From Candidatus Glomeribacter gigasporarum BEG34 (GTDB lineage Bacteria > Pseudomonadota > Gammaproteobacteria > Burkholderiales > Burkholderiaceae), in NCBI RefSeq assembly GCF_000227585.1, contig NZ_CAFB01000037.1, positions 1 to 64,000 on the forward strand: a DNA stretch of 64,000 nt, in the 5' to 3' direction. The notes beneath the pieces are model-generated. The model searched no databases. It was not told the origin of the DNA and saw only the letters and a list, made by a program, of their open reading frames with translations. Within the stretch, counting starts at the first letter, position 1; the number at the start of each line of letters is the position of its first letter. Positions 8,482 to 17,156 of the stretch are shown here, in pieces. The position numbers were made by a program, and so were the translations under genes.

Positions 8482-8976
8482 ATGCGTTTTGATATCAGGC
8501 AATGGATTGATGAAAATTGGATATCTGCCATGCCTGCTCGCGTCTATCTGTTCCTGATGACTGCATTGTTCAGCGCGCGCGCGGCCTGGGCAGCGTTTTA
8601 TATCGATGAGGACGCGCCTGTTGCAATACGCCCCATTGCAACCGCTACGCCCCATCCTTCTACTCTGGATGCCAATGCAAACGCTGCTGCAGTGCCCGCG
8701 GCAATACGCGATCGTCCGCCGCGCACATGGACGCTCACAGCGAGCCAATCCCTGCGCGGCAACCTGGAGCGCTGGGTGAGCCAGGCGGGCTATCGAACGC
8801 TGGAATGGCGCGCACTCCGCGCCGTTCAAACCGTTCATCCGGCTGCATATACCGGTTCTTTTCTGGATGCGCTGCAATGGATTGCCAACCGTGCGCCGGA
8901 GCTGGACTTTCTGCTTTTAAAGGACCAGCGCATTCTGCGAGTCGTTGATGCAGGGCTTGATAAGCCCGCGCAATAA
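8482..8976 (+). CDS. PilL/TcpQ-domain secreted protein
   Basis: A 164-residue protein whose C-terminal part (WTLTASQSLRGNLERWVSQAGY ... LDFLLLKDQRILRVVD, broken here for length) resembles the TcpQ/PilL C-terminal domain found in conjugative type IV pilus and secretion systems, a periplasmic fold related to secretin-associated lipoproteins. The true start may be the ATG at 8530 (MPARVYLFLMTALF), which begins a convincing signal peptide cleaved near ARAAWA; the longer form would bury that signal behind 16 charged residues. It is followed after 20 nt by a PilM-like gene, the order seen in R64-like pil regions. Role in this secretion system is inferred. Confidence 0.65.
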   Translation: MRFDIRQWIDENWISAMPARVYLFLMTALFSARAAWAAFYIDEDAPVAIRPIATATPHPSTLDANANAAAVPAAIRDRPPRTWTLTASQSLRGNLERWVSQAGYRTLEWRALRAVQTVHPAAYTGSFLDALQWIANRAPELDFLLLKDQRILRVVDAGLDKPAQ

Positions 8977-8996
8977 GTTTTTGGACAAGTTTTAAG

Positions 8997-9440
8997 ATGT
9001 GGATGCTGATCCCGCTCATCATGCTGCTGATGTGCCTGAGCGGATATACGGTGCATATTCAGCAACAGGCCGCCAATGCACAGGCCGACGCAGAAGCGGC
9101 GATTACGGGCGACCGGATGCGCATCTATCTGAACGCGGTGCAGCATTACGCTCGCGTGCACCCGGACTTCAATGGCACGGTTGACGAATCCGCGCTTGCC
9201 TTGCCGTCCTGGTTTTTAAAAAGCTGGAATATGGGGCATGTATTGGCTTCCAGCCGGGTTTACGTGTACCGCACCGCTGCGCCGCCTGGATTGATTGGCT
9301 ATTTGTCGGAATCGATGACGGATGATTTAATCCGCGTTGGGATCAATCGGCGCGGAGTGCTTGTTGGCCCTGATTCCTCCGGGCGCACCGATACGCTTCC
9401 ATCACGAATTCCGGAAGGCAGTGTAGTCATCGCCTCATGA
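8997..9440 (+). CDS. PilM-like conjugal pilus protein
   Basis: A 147-residue protein with one N-terminal membrane helix (MWMLIPLIMLLMCLSGYTVH) followed by a periplasmic domain containing an alpha-helical RIYLNAVQHYARVHPDFNG segment. Composition, length and layout match the small PilM protein of IncI-type conjugative pili (not the actin-like PilM of type IVa pili). In that family it is needed for pilus assembly, mechanism unclear. The start lies 20 nt after the PilL-like gene, and its 3' end overlaps the convergent PBP1A gene by 6 nt. No further pil genes (pilN onward) follow, so this is an isolated pair beside the virB operon. Confidence 0.6.
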   Translation: MWMLIPLIMLLMCLSGYTVHIQQQAANAQADAEAAITGDRMRIYLNAVQHYARVHPDFNGTVDESALALPSWFLKSWNMGHVLASSRVYVYRTAAPPGLIGYLSESMTDDLIRVGINRRGVLVGPDSSGRTDTLPSRIPEGSVVIAS

Positions 9441-11801
9441 AGCCAGCTCGTCCGTCTGCCCAGCTTGCGATAAATCGGGTTTTGCGCCGTCGCTCTCCGG
9501 CAGCGGTGCCAGACTCACGTCGACGCCTCTGATAAAACCATGTCCGGGCGTGAAATCATCAAAATAAAACTCGCCGCCGATTTCGACAATGCCTGTTTCC
9601 GGGCGCGGATAAGGATATTGGGGGATGCCGCGCAGCGCAGGCCCCATGTAATCGATCCAGATGGGCAGCGCCAGCGCGGCCCCGACGGCCCCTTTGCCCA
9701 GGTCTTTCGGCTGGTCATACCCCATCCAGGTGACTGCGGCGAGCGTGCGCTGAAAACCCGCGAACCATACATCCTTTGAATCATTTGTCGTGCCGGTTTT
9801 GCCGGCAAGGTCGCTGCGTTTGAGTACATTGGTGCGCGCGCCGGTGCCATGTTGCGCAGCGGATTGCAGCAGATTTGTCATCAGCCAGGCGTTGCGCTCG
9901 TCAATCGCGCGCGGCGCGTCTTTCCCGGCAACCAGTGGTTGCGCGCGCGAAATCACTGCGCCGCTCTGGTCGCTGACTTCCAGAATCAAATAAGGATTGA
10001 CCCGGTAGCCGCCGTTAGCGAATACGGCATAGCCGACCGCCATTTGCATTGGCGTGACCTCTCCCGCACCGAGCGCCATCGGTAGATACGCGGGTTGCTT
10101 CGAAGCGTAGAAACCAAAACGGGTGAGAAATTTTTGTGTGTATTTAGGACGGATGACGTTCAGGATGCGGACCGACACCATATTCTTCGATCTTTTGAGC
10201 GCGGTACGCAGCGTAATCGGACCATCATAAATGCCGCCGATATTTTTTGGCGCCCAGGGCTGTCCGCCGGTCTGCGCGGCGCTGAAAAATAAGGGCGCGT
10301 CGTTGATGATTGTGGCCGGCCCAAAACCTTTTTCAAGCGCCGCCGAGTAAATGAAGGGCTTAAAGCTTGAACCCGGCTGCCGCCATGCTTGGGTCACATG
10401 GTTAAATTTGTTTTTATTGAAATCAAAGCCGCCGACCAGCGCGCGGATTGCGCCGTCCTGCGGCGTGATTGAAATCAGCGCGCCTTCGAGTTGCGGCAAT
10501 TGGGTGATCGACCACGCGCCCTGCGCGTCTTTCCGCACCCGGATGACAGCGCCAGGCCGGATGCGGATTGCGTCCGGCGCGCGCGCCAGGAGCGCGTCGG
10601 AGACAGAACCCAGGCGCTGGTCGCGAATGCTCAGCGTCTCACCGCTCAATAATTTGGCTTGAACAGATCTTGGGCTTGCGGATACAACGACGGCAGGAAG
10701 CAGCTCGTCATCGTCGCGATAGTCCAGCAGCGCGTTTTCAATGGCCCGGTCGCGCGCCTGGGGCGTATCCGGCAACTCAATAAACGCTTCCGGCCCGCGG
10801 TAATGGCGCCGCCGCTCATACGTGAGCACGCCGCGGCGCACCGCATGATAGGCGGCGATCTGGTCCGCTGAATGGATCGTTGTGACGACGCTCAGGCCGC
10901 GCGTATAAGCTTCGTCCCTGTATTGCGCCACCATGATGTTTCGCACCATTTCGGCGACGTACTGCGCGGGCACGCGGAACTCTTTGCCAAGACCCTTGAG
11001 ATTCAGATTCTCGTTCAACGCGGTTTCATATTGCGCTTGATCGATATAGCGCAGGCCAAGCATCCGCTTCAGGATATACGCTTGTCTGGCTTTGGCCCGA
11101 ACTGGGTTCACAATTGGGTTGAATGCGGATGGCGCTTTGGGCAGGCCGGCCAGCATCGCCGCCTGGGCCAGCGTGATCTCTTTCAGTTCCTTGCCGAAAT
11201 ACACGCGCGCCGCAACCGCAAAGCCATAGGCGCGTTGCCCCAGATAAATCTGGTTCATATAAATCTCAAGAATCTGGTCTTTGCTCAGCGCCGACTCAAT
11301 CCGCCACGCCAGCAGCGCCTCGTATAATTTGCGCGTATAGGTTTTTTCGCTTGTCAGAAAGAAATTACGCGCGAGCTGCATCGTAATCGTGCTCGCGCCC
11401 TGCGATGCGCCGCCATGTACGAGGTCTGCGAGACCGGCGCGCACAATGCCAAGATAATCAACGCCGCCGTGCGCGTAAAAACGCGCATCTTCAATTGCCA
11501 GCACCGCTTTTTTCATCACATCCGGAATGTGCTGTAAACGCACGGGCTGGCGTCGCTGCACGCCGAATTCTCCAATCAGCACATGATCCGCGGTATAGAT
11601 GCGCAGCGGCACGGCGGGGCGGTAATTGATCAGCGCATCCAGCGACGGCAGCTTTGGCACCATCACCACCAGCGCGTATGAAATCAGCAGCGCGCCGATG
11701 ACGCCCGCCGCGGTGAGGGTGATACCAAACCAGAGCATCAAAGCGCGCCCGAACCCGCGCGCGGCGGGTTCGGGCGAGACAGGAGAAATGGAATCAGACA
11801 T
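9435..11801 (-). CDS. mrcA: Bifunctional penicillin-binding protein 1A
   Basis: A 788-residue class A PBP. A short cytoplasmic tail and one transmembrane helix (about residues 20-45) lead into a GT51 glycosyltransferase domain with EDARFYAHGGVDYLGI and GGASQGASTITMQLARN, then an OB-like insertion typical of PBP1A, then the transpeptidase domain with SSFK (active Ser), SKN and KTGT motifs. It polymerises lipid II and cross-links peptidoglycan in the periplasm. All catalytic motifs are present. Burkholderiales usually carry mrcA next to the pilM-pilQ/comA locus; here it sits alone between pilus-like genes and an ABC exporter. Retention of a full PBP1A suggests a normal cell wall. Confidence 0.95.
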   Translation of the reverse strand: MSDSISPVSPEPAARGFGRALMLWFGITLTAAGVIGALLISYALVVMVPKLPSLDALINYRPAVPLRIYTADHVLIGEFGVQRRQPVRLQHIPDVMKKAVLAIEDARFYAHGGVDYLGIVRAGLADLVHGGASQGASTITMQLARNFFLTSEKTYTRKLYEALLAWRIESALSKDQILEIYMNQIYLGQRAYGFAVAARVYFGKELKEITLAQAAMLAGLPKAPSAFNPIVNPVRAKARQAYILKRMLGLRYIDQAQYETALNENLNLKGLGKEFRVPAQYVAEMVRNIMVAQYRDEAYTRGLSVVTTIHSADQIAAYHAVRRGVLTYERRRHYRGPEAFIELPDTPQARDRAIENALLDYRDDDELLPAVVVSASPRSVQAKLLSGETLSIRDQRLGSVSDALLARAPDAIRIRPGAVIRVRKDAQGAWSITQLPQLEGALISITPQDGAIRALVGGFDFNKNKFNHVTQAWRQPGSSFKPFIYSAALEKGFGPATIINDAPLFFSAAQTGGQPWAPKNIGGIYDGPITLRTALKRSKNMVSVRILNVIRPKYTQKFLTRFGFYASKQPAYLPMALGAGEVTPMQMAVGYAVFANGGYRVNPYLILEVSDQSGAVISRAQPLVAGKDAPRAIDERNAWLMTNLLQSAAQHGTGARTNVLKRSDLAGKTGTTNDSKDVWFAGFQRTLAAVTWMGYDQPKDLGKGAVGAALALPIWIDYMGPALRGIPQYPYPRPETGIVEIGGEFYFDDFTPGHGFIRGVDVSLAPLPESDGAKPDLSQAGQTDELAS

Positions 11802-11806
11802 AGCGC

Positions 11807-11817
11807 TAGAGCATTTT
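11807..11817. repeat. Terminal scrap of a type A element
   Basis: Eleven bases (TAGAGCATTTT) matching the element terminus lie between the PBP1A start and the ABC transporter stop. With so short a match this could be chance, but the position in an intergenic gap fits an eroded copy. Confidence 0.4.
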
Positions 11818-13583
11818 CAACTCGGCAGAAAACCTCCGCTCTGCATCCGCCATAAGGCCGCGTAATGTTCCCCGGCGGCGAGCAATTCGCGATGGGTGCC
11901 GTCTTCGATGAGCTTCCCATTTTGCAATACCAGAAGCCGGTCCATCTTAGCCAGGGTTGAAAGGCGGTGTGCAATCACAATGGCGGTGCGCCCCTGCATC
12001 AAATCGGCCAGGCTATTCTGAATGGCCTTTTCGGTGATGGAATCCAGCGCAGAAGTTGCTTCATCCAGAATCAGAATCGGCGCATCTTTCAATAAAGCGC
12101 GTGCAATCGCAATTCTCTGGCGTTGCCCGCCCGATAATTTTGTGCCGCGCTCGCCCACTTGCGTTTGATATCCATGTGGCAATTGCATGATGAATGAATC
12201 GCAATGCGCGCGGCGCGCTGCCTCAAACACCGCTTCATCGCTGGCATCGGGTTTCCCATAGCGGATATTTTCCATTAAGTCGCGGTGAAACAAGATAGGT
12301 TCCTGTGGAATAAAACTGATCTGCTCGTGCAATGAAGTTTGGGTCACATGCCGGATATCCTGTCCGTCAATCAAAATCCGCCCGGACTGAAGATCGTAAT
12401 GCCGCAAAATTAAATGCACAAAAGTGCTCTTGCCTCCTCCGGATAAGCCGACCAGCCCGGTTTTTTGCCCGGCTTGCAAAACGAGCGATATTTCCTTGAA
12501 TAAAACGGGCTGCGCCTGATAAGCAAAGCTAAGGCGCTCAAATTCAATTCTTCCGCGCGCAACGCGCAATGGCGCTGCCTGAGGATTATCCTTGATTTCC
12601 GGCTCGGTCTGGATAAAGGAAAGGGCCTGCTGGCAAACCCCAATCTCCCTGAACAGATTGGGCAATTCCATTGCGGATAAAAAAGCCATAATCTCGATAT
12701 TTACAGTCGTATTCAGAATCAGCACGACGCTGCCCATTGTTAAATCACCGCGATGCCAAAAGAAGAACGCCAGGCCCATTTGCAGCCCGAAGTGCAGTAC
12801 GAAACAGGCGGCGTCCAGACATAGCAGCATTTTTTCTGAACAAAGCAGCGCCTGGTTTTGTTGGATACGATCCCGTTGCAGCAACGGCAGGAGCTGCTGA
12901 TGTTCAAATCTCTGGCGCACAAAAATGCGCACATTGAGCATATTGTGAATCACATCCACGATTCTTCCCTGCAGACGGCTGCGCGTTTGCGCATGAGTCT
13001 CCGAGAGCGCGTTACACCGGGGCGCGAAATATAGGCAAATTCCAGTATGGGCGCTTACCCACACAATAAAAATAATGGCGGATACAAAGCTTATCCGGGA
13101 GAAAACAACCGCTGTGATGAGGGCAGCCAGTACTGTCGGAATAAAAAAATTATTTGTCAGATGAAAAATTCTTGCCGGGCGCTGCGCAATATCCGCAATT
13201 TTATTGGCCAGATTACCCGCCATCTGTTCCTGAAAGAAACGGTGGGAATGCTGCAATAAATAATCAAAAACGCCCAGACGCACCTGCTCTTCAAAACGCG
13301 GCACAATCCAGGCAAACAGCAAACCCCGCGCGCGGAACATGCAGCTTGCTATTATCCATAAACCCACCATTGAACTGAATATCGGCACAAATATCGAAGT
13401 AAAAGAATCCAGTGCGGGACGATAATTTTTCATCGCATCGATCAGATTCTTGATTAAATATGGCCATAATGTTGAATTGATCGTCCAGGCAAAGGCGCAT
13501 AATTGAGCGGCAATAATCTGTCCGCGAAATTTCAGGGCGAAATGATATAAAAAACCGGATAAGTTCTTTGGAAGGAAATGCAT
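11817..13583 (-). CDS. ABC exporter, fused membrane and ATPase domains
   Basis: A 588-residue half-transporter of the MsbA/MDR type. Residues about 20-320 hold six membrane segments, and 340-588 the ATPase with Walker A GLSGGGKST (near 380), Q-loop FIPQEPILF, signature LSGGQRQR (near 483), Walker B ILILDEATSALD and H-loop IVIAHRLST. It should act as a homodimer exporting a lipid, peptide or drug; the substrate cannot be read from sequence. Its DNA is clearly AT-richer than both neighbours and uses fewer GCGC-rich codons, pointing to acquisition from another, lower-GC bacterium. A 196-bp spacer to the yqjD-like gene precedes it on the other side and probably contains its promoter. Confidence 0.88.
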   Translation of the reverse strand: MHFLPKNLSGFLYHFALKFRGQIIAAQLCAFAWTINSTLWPYLIKNLIDAMKNYRPALDSFTSIFVPIFSSMVGLWIIASCMFRARGLLFAWIVPRFEEQVRLGVFDYLLQHSHRFFQEQMAGNLANKIADIAQRPARIFHLTNNFFIPTVLAALITAVVFSRISFVSAIIFIVWVSAHTGICLYFAPRCNALSETHAQTRSRLQGRIVDVIHNMLNVRIFVRQRFEHQQLLPLLQRDRIQQNQALLCSEKMLLCLDAACFVLHFGLQMGLAFFFWHRGDLTMGSVVLILNTTVNIEIMAFLSAMELPNLFREIGVCQQALSFIQTEPEIKDNPQAAPLRVARGRIEFERLSFAYQAQPVLFKEISLVLQAGQKTGLVGLSGGGKSTFVHLILRHYDLQSGRILIDGQDIRHVTQTSLHEQISFIPQEPILFHRDLMENIRYGKPDASDEAVFEAARRAHCDSFIMQLPHGYQTQVGERGTKLSGGQRQRIAIARALLKDAPILILDEATSALDSITEKAIQNSLADLMQGRTAIVIAHRLSTLAKMDRLLVLQNGKLIEDGTHRELLAAGEHYAALWRMQSGGFLPS

Positions 13584-13779
13584 TGTAGAAAAGTATGTTT
13601 ATTTATTTTTAGATTAAAATGTGCGCCGGCGCGGTTCTTCGCTCGCGCCGGGTCTGCTTTGTTTCCGTGGAAAGAAAGACTATACTGAACGCTGATAATG
13701 TCTGGCACTTTGTGCATAGGGCATATTGCTTGCAAGAATTGTGGTATGAACGTTCATGGCAACTGATAAGGAGAAAGGG

Positions 13780-14055
13780 ATGGCAAATATCAAAAGCGCT
13801 CTGTCGGATACAGAAGAAACTCTAAAAGAGGCGGCGAATGCAACGGGCGAGCGCGCGCAAGAACTGTGCGAGAAAGCGTTTGCGCAGCTCAAGCTTGCAA
13901 AAGATAGAGCTGCTGAAGTACAAGGGACCATCGTCGAGAGAGGTAAGCAGATGACTTATGCAACGGATGGCTATGTTCACCGGCATCCCTGGCAGTCAGC
14001 GGGCATTGCCGTGTGCATAGGCGTTTTACTCGGGCTCTTGATCAACCGCAAATGA
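13780..14055 (+). CDS. ElaB/YqjD (DUF883) family inner-membrane protein
   Basis: I start at 13780 because AAGGAGAAAGGG directly precedes that ATG; an ATG at 13756 has no such site. The 91-residue product has an alpha-helical, charged N-terminal part and a C-terminal membrane helix (SAGIAVCIGVLLGLLI) ending in NRK, the layout of YqjD/ElaB, which anchor ribosomes to the inner membrane in stationary phase in Escherichia coli. Its stop overlaps the start of the next gene (ATGA), so it forms the yqjD-yqjE-yqjK trio common in Burkholderiaceae. Confidence 0.85.
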   Translation: MANIKSALSDTEETLKEAANATGERAQELCEKAFAQLKLAKDRAAEVQGTIVERGKQMTYATDGYVHRHPWQSAGIAVCIGVLLGLLINRK

Positions 14056-14420
14056 AACGCCAACGGAGTCCGCTCAAACGCATGTTCGGCGCAGTGTGCG
14101 CTCTGGCGCGGACGCGCCTTGAGCTGATAAGCATCGAACTTTCCGAAGAAAAAGAGCGTCTGTTTACAAATATCTGTATTTGCCTGACGGCAGCGGTGTT
14201 CGGCATGCTTTCGCTGATGACGCTCACGGCGCTGATTGTAACCGTATTCTGGGAGCGCTATCGCTGGCAAGTACTCGCAATATTGACGGCCATGTATTCC
14301 GTCATCGCGGTGTTGTGCGCATTCAGAGTCCGCGCAAGGATTCGCACCGCGCCGCCATTTTTCTCGGCAACGTGCGCGGAATTTGCAAAGGATTGCAAAG
14401 CATTGACAGAATCGCAGTAG
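14052..14420 (+). CDS. YqjE-like phage-holin superfamily membrane protein
   Basis: The ATG at 14052 overlaps the preceding stop by 4 nt. The 122-residue product begins with basic residues and an amphipathic segment (LARTRLELISIELSEEKERL) typical of the YqjE/DUF1469 family, then has two membrane helices (ICICLTAAVFGMLSLMTLTALIV and VLAILTAMYSVIAVLCAF, each shown in part). The biochemical function is unknown. Constant linkage to yqjD suggests a role at the inner membrane under stress. Confidence 0.8.
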   Translation: MKRQRSPLKRMFGAVCALARTRLELISIELSEEKERLFTNICICLTAAVFGMLSLMTLTALIVTVFWERYRWQVLAILTAMYSVIAVLCAFRVRARIRTAPPFFSATCAEFAKDCKALTESQ

Positions 14421-14469
14421 AGCAGACCCTTAGCCTTGGCCCTTGTTTTTCATCCTTCCCTCTCTTCCA

Positions 14470-14859
14470 ATGATTCAGCAGACCGGTCGTTTACAGTCTC
14501 CCATTCGCCGGGAAGACCTTGAAAGCCGCAAAAAGCGGCTGTTGGACCGCGCCGCCGTTGAACGCGCCCAGTTTGCGCAGGCGCGCACCGAACTCGGCGC
14601 GAAATTCGCCTCCCTGAACACATTCAGGCAATGGCTGTTGCGCTGGCCTGTGCGGCCAGCGAGCTGGCTTGGCGGTTCCCTGGAACGGCATCCAATCCTG
14701 GGAATCCTCTTTTCCATCTTATGGGCAACTCCAGCGCGCACGGTACTTTTAAACAGGGTGAAGCGGGCAAAATCCCTTATTTACTGGAGCGTTTTCGGCC
14801 TTGCGTTTTGGCAAGGGGTGCATATATTGCGCTCGGCCAAAACGCACCGTCCAGGATAA
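14470..14859 (+). CDS. YqjK-like protein
   Basis: Starting at the ATG at 14470, the 129-residue product is basic, with a helical first half rich in Arg and Glu (RREDLESRKKRLLDRAAVER) and a weakly hydrophobic C-terminal segment (IYWSVFGLAFWQGVHIL). Third place after yqjD and yqjE and the general composition match YqjK-like proteins. No function is known. The gene is 49 nt after yqjE and converges with the pilE-like gene. Confidence 0.6.
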   Translation: MIQQTGRLQSPIRREDLESRKKRLLDRAAVERAQFAQARTELGAKFASLNTFRQWLLRWPVRPASWLGGSLERHPILGILFSILWATPARTVLLNRVKRAKSLIYWSVFGLAFWQGVHILRSAKTHRPG

Positions 14860-14870
14860 ACATTCTTTGT

Positions 14871-15320
14871 TCACTTTCCTTCCCAGCATTGCGCAACTCT
14901 GTCAACGCTAAGCTCGCCATTGATCCGGTTTGAACGTTGCCCGTTTGCATCCAGCACATAACTGCCGCATCCATCATCCCTCATGGGACCCGTTTCAACG
15001 GGATCAGCCTCAATCGTGTAGTGTCCATTGTTTGGATTCCGGACCTGCAGGCGCAGACGATAGACTGCTTTTGTATCCGGCGGAGACTGGTTCAGACTGG
15101 AAGGTAATTTCATTCGTTCTCCTGTCGCGCTTCGCTCGGCAAGCATTTGCTCAACTGCCTGTGCAGCCCGATAGAGCGCTGTGCAAACCGCGCTGCGATG
15201 TCCGCGCCGGATGTAGCTTTGATAGGCCGGGATTGCATAGGCGCTTAATATGGCAACGATGGCGAGCACAATCACGAGTTCAAGCAGGCTCATGCCCTTT
15301 ATATCGTTCTTACGCCGCAT
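14871..15320 (-). CDS. pilE: Type IV minor pilin, PilE-like
   Basis: I start at the ATG at 15320 (MRRKNDIKG). A six- to nine-residue leader ends in Gly before MSLLELVIVLAIVAIL, with Glu at mature position 5, the class III signal cut and N-methylated by PilD. The 149-residue protein has cysteines near the C-terminus (CGSY ... QCWE) consistent with the disulfide D-region of pilins. It is the last gene of a fimT-pilV-pilW-pilX-pilE operon. Minor pilins form the priming complex at the pilus tip, and in competence can be involved in DNA binding. Confidence 0.85.
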   Translation of the reverse strand: MRRKNDIKGMSLLELVIVLAIVAILSAYAIPAYQSYIRRGHRSAVCTALYRAAQAVEQMLAERSATGERMKLPSSLNQSPPDTKAVYRLRLQVRNPNNGHYTIEADPVETGPMRDDGCGSYVLDANGQRSNRINGELSVDRVAQCWEGK

Positions 15321-15334
15321 GCTTTCTATCCATA

Positions 15335-15844
15335 TCAATACGGCCGCGCCGCCACTGAGCGCCAATTACGGCCTTCTTTTGGATGTCCTCTTTCCATGAT
15401 CAACTGTTGCCATGCCTGCGCATTCATCGTGGAGCCAAATCCGCGCGTCGTGATTAAAGCCATCATCTTCTCTTCAGAAGGCACAGGCGACCAGACTTCA
15501 ACCAGGCATTGAGGCGGTTTGATCGAATGCGGCCATGAGGCCGCAATCTCAAATGCCGCTGGCGCAGCCCCTTCAAATGCCACTGGCGTGCGCCAATAAG
15601 TCGGTTCTTCGCGTCCCGGCCATTCATGCACGGGAATATTGCCCTCCTGTTCAAAGCGGCGCGCGCACAGCAGTACGCCGGCATCTGCGGCATGAAAGGC
15701 TTGTATTCCATCGCTTGTATTGGCGGCGATGCGCGTCTGAAGGGTGATGCGATTGAGCGTTGCAACCGCCAGTAATTGCAGGATGGCAATTAAAAACAAT
15801 ACGATGAGCAGCGTTGCCCCCGTCTGATGTCTGCGCATCTGCAT
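15335..15844 (-). CDS. pilX: Minor pilin assembly protein PilX-like
   Basis: A 169-residue protein with a short basic leader and a hydrophobic N-terminal helix after Gly (ATLLIVLFLIAILQLLAVAT) lacking Glu at position 5, as PilX proteins often do. The segment NTSDGIQAFHAADAGVLLC resembles the conserved PilX_N region with AA-(E/D)AG. It is encoded 14 nt before pilE and 38 nt after pilW. In Pseudomonas and most beta-proteobacteria pilY1 lies between pilX and pilE; that gene is absent here. Confidence 0.78.
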   Translation of the reverse strand: MQMRRHQTGATLLIVLFLIAILQLLAVATLNRITLQTRIAANTSDGIQAFHAADAGVLLCARRFEQEGNIPVHEWPGREEPTYWRTPVAFEGAAPAAFEIAASWPHSIKPPQCLVEVWSPVPSEEKMMALITTRGFGSTMNAQAWQQLIMERGHPKEGRNWRSVAARPY

Positions 15845-15882
15845 AAAGTCATTTCATACAGGCGTGTCGCCAGTTTTAAAAA

Positions 15883-16719
15883 TCATTTCCGGAGCAACTG
15901 ATTTCGCAGCGCAATTTGCCGTGTGAACGTCTGCCGGAGCCGCGCATCGGGCGGCGTTGCGCGCGCGCCATCGCAATCCAGATAGGAGAGCGGCGTTGCA
16001 GATCGCGTCCCGCTGACCTGTACGCAAAGTTCAACCGCCATGACGGTGTTCCACTGTTCGGGCTGCAGCGCTCTTGCATCCAGCCATTCCTCGGAACCGG
16101 CCAATTGGTAACGGACGCTTAAATGTTCAATCCCCTCGACAAGCGGTTGCGCTACACCGCGCCGCCCGCTGCCTTCGCAAGACAACTCGTTTTGGCCGCT
16201 CGCTGGGCTTTTACGGACAAAAAAGCGATTGATGGCGAATGCGCGTGAGGATTCAGGCGTTTGCGTTGCAGGAATCGCCTGGCCCAGGCAATCGGTGGGT
16301 TTTCCATTTGAAGCCGGCCAGGTTGAAATTGAATCTGCGACGTACCGCACTTCGAGACTATCCGAGCGGATGGCGCGATCCGGCTGGCATACGGAACCCC
16401 CGCTTGAATTGTTCGCGCTGACCGGACGCCCCGCACTGCAACCGAACAGGGCCGCGCCAAATGGGGCGCCCGGAGGCGCTGAAAAGCCCGACAGACGTAA
16501 ATGAGCGCTGAGCAGATGCAATGCCGCAAAACCGGCTTCCGTCATCCGCGCGCGTTCTTCCATGCGTTCAGAGGCGACATGCTGGCTTTGATATAAGGAT
16601 AAGCCTGTGCACGTCAAGATCAGTCCCAGCGCAAGCGCGATGACGAGCTCCAGCAAAGTATGGCCCTGATAAGCGGGCATGTCAGAAATGGCTGCGCGGC
16701 TGTGCAGAATTCCTGTCAT
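15883..16719 (-). CDS. pilW: Minor pilin PilW-like
   Basis: The start at 16719 (MTGILHSR) overlaps the pilV stop as ATGA, which decides it over longer and shorter options; this gives 278 residues. A class III prepilin signal follows with cleavage after Gly before HTLLELVIALALGLIL (Glu at +5). The large C-terminal domain includes Cys pairs and a conserved-looking GIEHLSVRYQL segment found in PilW proteins. PilW belongs to the minor-pilin priming complex of type IVa pili at the inner membrane. Confidence 0.83.
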   Translation of the reverse strand: MTGILHSRAAISDMPAYQGHTLLELVIALALGLILTCTGLSLYQSQHVASERMEERARMTEAGFAALHLLSAHLRLSGFSAPPGAPFGAALFGCSAGRPVSANNSSGGSVCQPDRAIRSDSLEVRYVADSISTWPASNGKPTDCLGQAIPATQTPESSRAFAINRFFVRKSPASGQNELSCEGSGRRGVAQPLVEGIEHLSVRYQLAGSEEWLDARALQPEQWNTVMAVELCVQVSGTRSATPLSYLDCDGARATPPDARLRQTFTRQIALRNQLLRK

Positions 16720-17147
16720 TTTGCGACGGTCACAAATAAACACCGGGTCATTCCGTCAGTTCCCGATGGCGGGCAATCCTGCGCATTACCCGGTTGAGCC
16801 TCTGGCCACGGCGCTATTTCATTCCAATGCACCACGATCAATCGGATTTCAGGCCCTTGATCGACGATACGCATGCCGCCGCCTGGCAGTCTGGCCGCGG
16901 CGCGCGCGTTGCCCGCGGCCGTCACGCGAGCGGTTGCGGCTCCACTGCGCAATGCTTCGGCAGCCGTGTCCGCAAGATAGGCGGCGTGGATGCGCCAAAG
17001 CGCGGCGCGGTGCGCGCGTTCCGCCCAGAGTTGTAGACGAATCGCGCCCAATGCGGCAATGCCGATCAGCCATAAAGCCAGTGCAATTTCGAGCAGGGTA
17101 TCGCCGGTTTGCCTTGGATATGCGCAGCGTGGAAGATGCCTTTTCAT
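16716..17147 (-). CDS. pilV: Minor pilin PilV-like
   Basis: A 143-residue prepilin: basic leader, Gly, then DTLLEIALALWLIGIAALG with Glu at mature position 5, followed by a predicted long helix and a small C-terminal domain with two cysteines (AQDCPP ... TRCLF). Nine bases separate it from fimT, and its stop overlaps pilW. It acts with FimT, PilW and PilX in starting pilus assembly. Confidence 0.83.
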   Translation of the reverse strand: MKRHLPRCAYPRQTGDTLLEIALALWLIGIAALGAIRLQLWAERAHRAALWRIHAAYLADTAAEALRSGAATARVTAAGNARAAARLPGGGMRIVDQGPEIRLIVVHWNEIAPWPEAQPGNAQDCPPSGTDGMTRCLFVTVAK

Positions 17148-17156
17148 GTCTGAGCG

